A DNA stretch of 64,000 bases from NCBI RefSeq assembly GCF_016802725.1, contig NC_052671.1, positions 17,126,731 through 17,190,730 on the forward strand. The letters run 5' to 3'. Made by a program: the position numbers and the translations under genes. The number at the start of each line of letters is the position of its first letter. Within the stretch, counting starts at the first letter, position 1. Origin of the DNA: Solenopsis invicta (lineage: Eukaryota; Arthropoda; Insecta; Hymenoptera; Formicidae). Positions 60,489 to 64,000 of the stretch are shown here, one piece after another. A model generated the notes under the pieces. That model ran no database searches. It was given only the letters and a program-made list of their open reading frames with translations, and was not told the origin of the DNA.

Positions 60489-63400
60489 ATTTTAGTCCTG
60501 TTTAATGTTTATATAAATATATTATATATAAATAAATTATATATATGTATATAATTTATTTATATATAATATATTTATATAAATATTAAGCAGTACTAAA
60601 ATTGATTTAACCTCTCACATTTTTCAACAAATGATATTAGAAAGAAAGGGTTAATAGGAGTTAACGTGATAAATGTGCAATTCTTCTTAAATTAATTTCA
60701 ACTAGCATTAAATCAATGCATTTAAACGTTTCGATTATAAATTTTTGGTTATCTTCACTAAGGTATGTTGAAATTTGATGCGGCGATCAGTCGATAATTA
60801 TGTCACTAGTAATTGTATTAAAATTAACGCTACAATTACCGCGCTGACTTCTATTAGTCCGTTCTGATATCATTTAATAAAACAAAACATTTTAATTTCA
60901 TTAGGAAAAACCAAAAGTAAAAACACGCTTTTGAAATGTAGTTGCAAAAGGTAGTCCTTTGTGTTCATATTAAGAATCCTAAATCTTAGCTTCAAACACA
61001 TTTTAGTTTTCTCAAAAATTAATAAAATATAAAAATAATGAAGCTATTGGATCCACTAACTATTTGGCAGTATGATAAATCTTAAAGAAAGCAAGAAAAA
61101 GATTAAATATCATAATTTTCCAAGCTTAATCAACTTTTCTCAGTACAAATAAATACAATATGGATCAATGCATTTTCATCACTACAGTACTGATTAATCT
61201 CGACAGTACTGATTAATAGCGTTAACTCGGATAACCTGTATTCGCATTAATCCAATTTGTATCTATATACATCAGAAAAAATCAATTAAGCCCGGAATAT
61301 AGTAATATTTAACTTTTTTCTTCTTTTTTTAGTTTGATTATTCTGCTAATCAGCAGAATAGTCTTGATTAATTAATCTAATAATAACTTTAAAATTTTCT
61401 ATCAAACATTTTCATTTTCAAACATTTATTATCCATTTTTTGAAACTAAGAGTCTGAAGCTAGGATTTAGGATTGTTTTATATGTAGAACTACCTTTTGC
61501 GACAAACTGCATTTCAAAAATGCATTTCTGGTTCTCCTCTTGTTAATCTGGTTTAATACATAAAAGAAATAATAATTGTTCTAATTATTGTTCATGCTAT
61601 TTGTCTTTGTTTTTGTTTATTTAGAAAATATCTTTTAATTTATCTTGTTCTTAATTATTTGCTCTCTTTATGATTATTAGTACATTGTACTTACCATTAT
61701 TGAGATTGAAAAGAAAACTACACATATATTTGTCGTACACCTTTCCTCTTCTATCGGCTTCATCTTGACTGATAATTTCGCCGCAGTATTCCGAGATAAA
61801 TTCATTCTTTGCCGCTGACTCTTTCAGGAAAATCCCCCAACCTGCTACGTCTGAGGGTGCCATCAGGAGATGCTTGTCTACAAATATTTTTTTTAATGTA
61901 TCTTTATTATTTCTAACAAAATAATACGTTTAAAGTTTATTATTCTTACGAAGGCCTCGTTGTACGCTGACATTCTTGCAGGATATTTTAGTGATATGAA
62001 ATTGATCAGCGCCACACGTTTGACAAAGATCCGGGTCACATTCTCTCACTGCCAAATAACACGGGCATTGTTTCGTGTTGCACTGAGCTTTACACCTACA
62101 ACCAGGAAATCGATTTTGGCACTCGCTACTACACTGACAGAATTTCTCGCAAAAGTTCTGTGCCTGTATGCAGGGACACGAGTTGTCACACTGACGGCCC
62201 GGATGATCACAAGGCGCAAAATTATGCACATGATTAGCACCTGTCAAAATAAATAATTAGAAATCGAAAAAAATCGTAATTTGACCTTAATTGATATTTA
62301 TTAAAAAATGTCATTATTGATATTCGTGGGTTTAGTGTATTCAACTAAAACTTTAATGTATTTTAAAGTTAACGTAATTAAACTTTTTTTTTATTTTGAA
62401 GGTTGAATTGCAAAGAATAAAATTATGTAACTTAAAATTACCTAAGATAAAAAACATCTACTAGCCCTTTGAATTATCATAATTAGATTAAAATTTGTAA
62501 AATCGATTCATGTACCTGAATCTTTCTTAAGTTGTATCTTTCTGCAGTGCATGGACCACAACCGGTGCTTTTTCTTCTTTTTTCGCGGTGGTGTGAAGTC
62601 CTTCAGATTTTCTATAGCAGGAATATCCGAAGCCTCTTTTTGTGCAAATTCATACACCTCCTGGCAAGTTTTTGTTAACATTATTTGTGCTAATGCGCAC
62701 GGATTACCAGGCAAGGCTTTGTGAAGAGCTCGGAACAGGCTTTGTTCCGAGCCCGTCCATGAGTATTCACTTTCTGTCTTAGTTCGTTTGCCAATTCCTA
62801 ACAGTGTGAAGGGTGTCTGATTTTCAGGTTGTGCTTGATCCTCCATCATTTCTTCGGACTTAGGGTTTTTATTAACGTTTTGTTTAAAATCTAATTTGAA
62901 TAATAAAAAAAATTCTTAGAATTTTATTTAAATATATACATAATATCTGTAGCAAAAATTTTAATAAAATTCTGATGATATTTTGTAAAATTTTATGTTT
63001 ATTTTAGTATATTTTAAATTCATCAAAGTTTCATGAAAAATTTATAATAATTTAATAAAATTTCCTTATTTTTCCATTAAATAATATTAATAATCCTTCG
63101 TATAAATTTTGTTACACTTTTATTAAATAAAATATCCATTTTTTATTAAATTTAAAAAAATTATATATTTACCCAACTAAACAAAATTATATATGTATAT
63201 ATAATAAAATTTTGTTACATATATTCTCGAAATTTCAAATTTAATAAAACATTAAGTTCATCAAAATTTCATCAAAACTTCAATAAAATCTTTTTACCAG
63301 GAAACTTGATAATGGATTATAATATTAACCTTGACAACTGCCTCCTTGACCGTATTTATTACTATCGTTGCTATCCTCGCTGCTCGCTTCATTTCCAGAA

Positions 63401-63680
63401 TCCACACTTGCTTGTTTTCGTACTTTCCTAGGACCACCGCGTTTCTCGTCGCCTTCTTCTTCTTTCGTATCCGCTGCCTGTGCTGCCAGCTTTTCCTTCA
63501 TCCCATCCTACATAAAAAATTAGAATATCAACTTTGTATTTCAAAAAGACATTGTGCTGATATATAATGTGTAACATACCAAATGCATGTAACATTCTGT
63601 CCCGCAGGGTTCCGAAAATGGTTTTAAATCGGGTCCTTTCCGTTTCAGCAAATTTGGACCTGGATGGCAAACTTGAAGAC
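60019..63680 (-). CDS. E(z): Enhancer of zeste, H3K27 methyltransferase (3' seven exons)
   Basis: This is the catalytic subunit of Polycomb repressive complex 2, which methylates histone H3 lysine 27 in the nucleus to silence developmental genes. Seven coding exons on the minus strand are seen: 63580-63680, 63330-63507, 62516-62890, 61950-62240, 61695-61877, 60161-60326 and 60019-60079. Each ends at a GT donor and follows an AG acceptor, and every junction keeps phase, giving about 450 residues of an expected ~750. Domains run in order: end of the MCSS region, acidic linker, SANT2, CXC, SET, stop. The insect-type tail YGPTEQLKFVGIEREMEFL fits E(z) better than vertebrate EZH1/2. SET landmarks are present (RFANHS, NPNC, GEELFFDY). 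The N-terminal EED- and SUZ12-binding parts lie beyond the right edge. No break is seen, so the gene looks functional. Identification is very secure. Confidence 0.97.
60161..60326 (-). CDS. E(z): E(z) exon, SET-domain core
   Basis: The exon encodes the core of the SET fold. It runs from FVVDATRKGNKIRFANHS through NPNCYAKVMMVNGDHRIGI to GEELFFDYR. The NHS/NPNC pair forms the cofactor pocket and pseudoknot, and the tyrosine of FFDY is the conserved catalytic-site residue. Acceptor is TTTTTTAG and donor is CAG/GTATAT. The 166-base length leaves two bases at each end, which match the neighbouring exons exactly. Confidence 0.97.
60441..60606. repeat. AT microsatellite and 122-base hairpin in an E(z) intron
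   Basis: A run of AT repeats (60441-60486) is followed by an inverted repeat. ATCAATTTTAGTCCTG starts the left arm at 60485 and its near-complement ends at 60606. Arms are about 55 bases, AT-rich, and meet almost directly, so the unit looks like a small MITE or hairpin in the intron between the last two SET exons and the upstream one. Confidence 0.65.
60901..61545. repeat. Foldback element in an E(z) intron
   Basis: Diverged inverted arms lie at about 60901-61020 and 61435-61545. Both carry GCAAAAGGTAGT and AATCCTAAATC in opposite orientation. The ~415-base spacer has no coding potential. It is a non-autonomous foldback or MITE remnant inside the intron of a minus-strand gene and would form a long hairpin in the pre-mRNA. 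Confidence 0.65.
61695..61877 (-). CDS. E(z): E(z) exon, start of SET domain
   Basis: This exon encodes HKHLLMAPSDVAGWGIF and continues through EYCGEIISQDEADRRG to CSFLFNLNN. The GWG motif and EYCGE stretch are the N-terminal SET signatures that bind S-adenosylmethionine. Acceptor is TTTGTAG and donor is ATG/GTAAGT. Its 183 bases fit the split codons on both sides: a His codon with the upstream exon and an Asp codon with the downstream exon. An open frame that continues past the donor into the intron is read-through only. Confidence 0.97.
61950..62240 (-). CDS. E(z): E(z) exon, CXC (pre-SET) cysteine-rich domain
   Basis: The exon encodes ANHVHNFAPCDHPGRQC and the whole run of clustered cysteines (CPC, CEKFCQC, CRCKAQCNTKQCPC, CDPDLC, CGADQF) to SVQRGL. 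This is the zinc-binding CXC domain that packs against SET and is specific to E(z) proteins. Acceptor is TTTTGACAG and donor is GTAAGAA. All 96 whole codons are open, and the plus-strand open frames over the same stretch are shadows. Confidence 0.97.
62516..62890 (-). CDS. E(z): E(z) exon, SANT2 domain and basic stretch
   Basis: The exon begins FKQNVNKNPKSEEMMED, has a Glu/Gln-rich linker, then the SANT2 module (YSWTGSEQSLFRALHKAL to KTCQEVYEFAQKE). It ends with the basic run TPPRKKKKKHRLWSMHCRK and IQLKKDSG. SANT2 contacts nucleosomal histones and the basic run includes a likely nuclear localisation signal. Acceptor is AAATTAG and donor is CAG/GTACAT. Phases match both neighbours over 124 whole codons. 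Confidence 0.96.
63330..63507 (-). CDS. E(z): E(z) exon, acidic/serine-rich linker
   Basis: The exon encodes DGMKEKLAAQAADTKEEEG, a basic patch (RKVRKQASVDSG) and the motif NEASSEDSNDSN, which is shared with Drosophila E(z), before CQ and a split Asp codon. This is the low-complexity linker between MCSS and SANT2, variable among species and a typical place for phosphorylation. Acceptor is ATGTAG and donor is AAG/GTTAAT. Confidence 0.94.
63580..63680 (-). CDS. E(z): E(z) exon, MCSS segment
   Basis: The exon encodes LQVCHPGPNLLKRKGPDLKP and FSEPCGTECYMHL. The Cys pair (EPCGTEC) matches the CGPQCYQHL segment of EZH2 that helps form the SUZ12-contacting MCSS region. Acceptor is TTGTAG and donor is TTG/GTATGT. 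It opens with two bases that complete a codon from an upstream exon. It is the first securely placed exon in the window. Confidence 0.94.
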
Positions 63681-63884
63681 CTACAAGCAACATCATAAAC
63701 TTACTATGAATGTACTCTCGTCGGCTGATTCTGTATAGTGTTGAATGAAGAAAAATTTAGTAGACAGCGATGAACGATGAATGAAATATGATTGCAGATG
63801 AGCCCTTGACGATGCCTCTGTGCTAAACAAAAAAAAAGCTTCCGATCGATAATGCATTAGTTTGTATGCAATGTTGTTCTTTAC

Positions 63885-63908
63885 CTTGCGGCGAGGTCCC
63901 CCTGGCTG
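63885..63908 (-). other. Candidate 24-base in-frame microexon of E(z)
   Basis: On the minus strand the sequence is flanked by TATCGTAG and CAAG/GTAAAG, a good acceptor and a strong donor. It leaves exactly one base to complete the Gly codon of the next exon. If used it would insert about eight residues reading (x)ARGTSPQ before GLQVCHPGPN. Length is a multiple of three, so inclusion or skipping would keep the frame. The pyrimidine tract is weak. It may be an alternative exon or chance; no transcript evidence is available here. Confidence 0.4.
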
Positions 63909-64000
63909 CTACGATAAATCAGGAATCATAAATTATTGTAATTAATAAACTTTTAATTTAGAACACTTAAAATATTTTACAACACTTTAGTAAGTTGTAT

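Noticed and set aside
62046..62256. Open frames on both strands over the CXC exon
   Set aside because: Shadows of the E(z) CXC exon, which has exact splice sites and family identity.
63428..63670. 80-codon minus-strand frame across two E(z) exons
   Set aside because: It is an out-of-phase read-through of exon 63580-63680, the intron and exon 63330-63507; the spliced frame is the real one.

Overview
The window is an AT-rich (roughly 70% A+T by eye) piece of an insect chromosome. Spliced genes, abundant mariner relics, many TA-flanked inverted-repeat elements and long dinucleotide microsatellites all say animal. The one recognisable host gene, Enhancer of zeste, matches insect E(z) far better than vertebrate EZH2, and the style of the repeats suggests a hymenopteran such as an ant. 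That last step is inference.

Host genes: the minus-strand 3' part of E(z), the H3K27 methyltransferase of PRC2, occupies about 60.0-63.9 kb. Seven exons can be placed to the base and their phases all agree. They run from the MCSS segment through SANT2 and CXC to the SET domain and the stop codon; the N-terminal exons lie beyond the right edge. A 24-base in-frame candidate microexon sits upstream. The only other host candidate is a small two-exon open frame at 56,669-56,991 (+) in a CpG-rich island. Other CpG-richer islands lie at 16.2-16.8 kb and 49.8-50.1 kb and look like regulatory or conserved non-coding DNA, not recognisable exons.

Transposon landscape: the remaining 60 kb is intergenic (or giant-intron) DNA packed with relics. 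Four mariner copies are seen: a degenerate one at 1.4-2.3 kb, an internally deleted one at 12.7-13.7 kb, one split by another element at 38.4-39.7 kb, and a palindromic derivative at 42.1-42.8 kb. Non-LTR reverse transcriptase scraps lie at 9.1-10.2 kb, two of them in a ~590-base palindrome. Recurrent non-coding families are called A (2.3-4.3 and 6.9-8.4 kb), B (10.8-11.8 and 14.7-15.6 kb), D (13.7-15.6, 45.3-46.2 and 50.4-51.3 kb) and F (25.7-26.1 and 36.7-37.5 kb, with tRNA-like halves). Singletons include foldback elements at 5.4-6.5, 20.0-22.3, 31.5-32.3, 37.6-38.2, 39.8-40.2 and 41.1-41.5 kb and several 120-220 base MITEs.

No CRISPR array, operon, rRNA or intact tRNA gene is visible. The points most worth checking are the nested insertion stack at 10.5-15.7 kb with its paralogous empty site, the palindromic mariner, the shared core of families A and B, the tRNA-like hairpin in family F, the E(z) microexon and the small spliced open frame.
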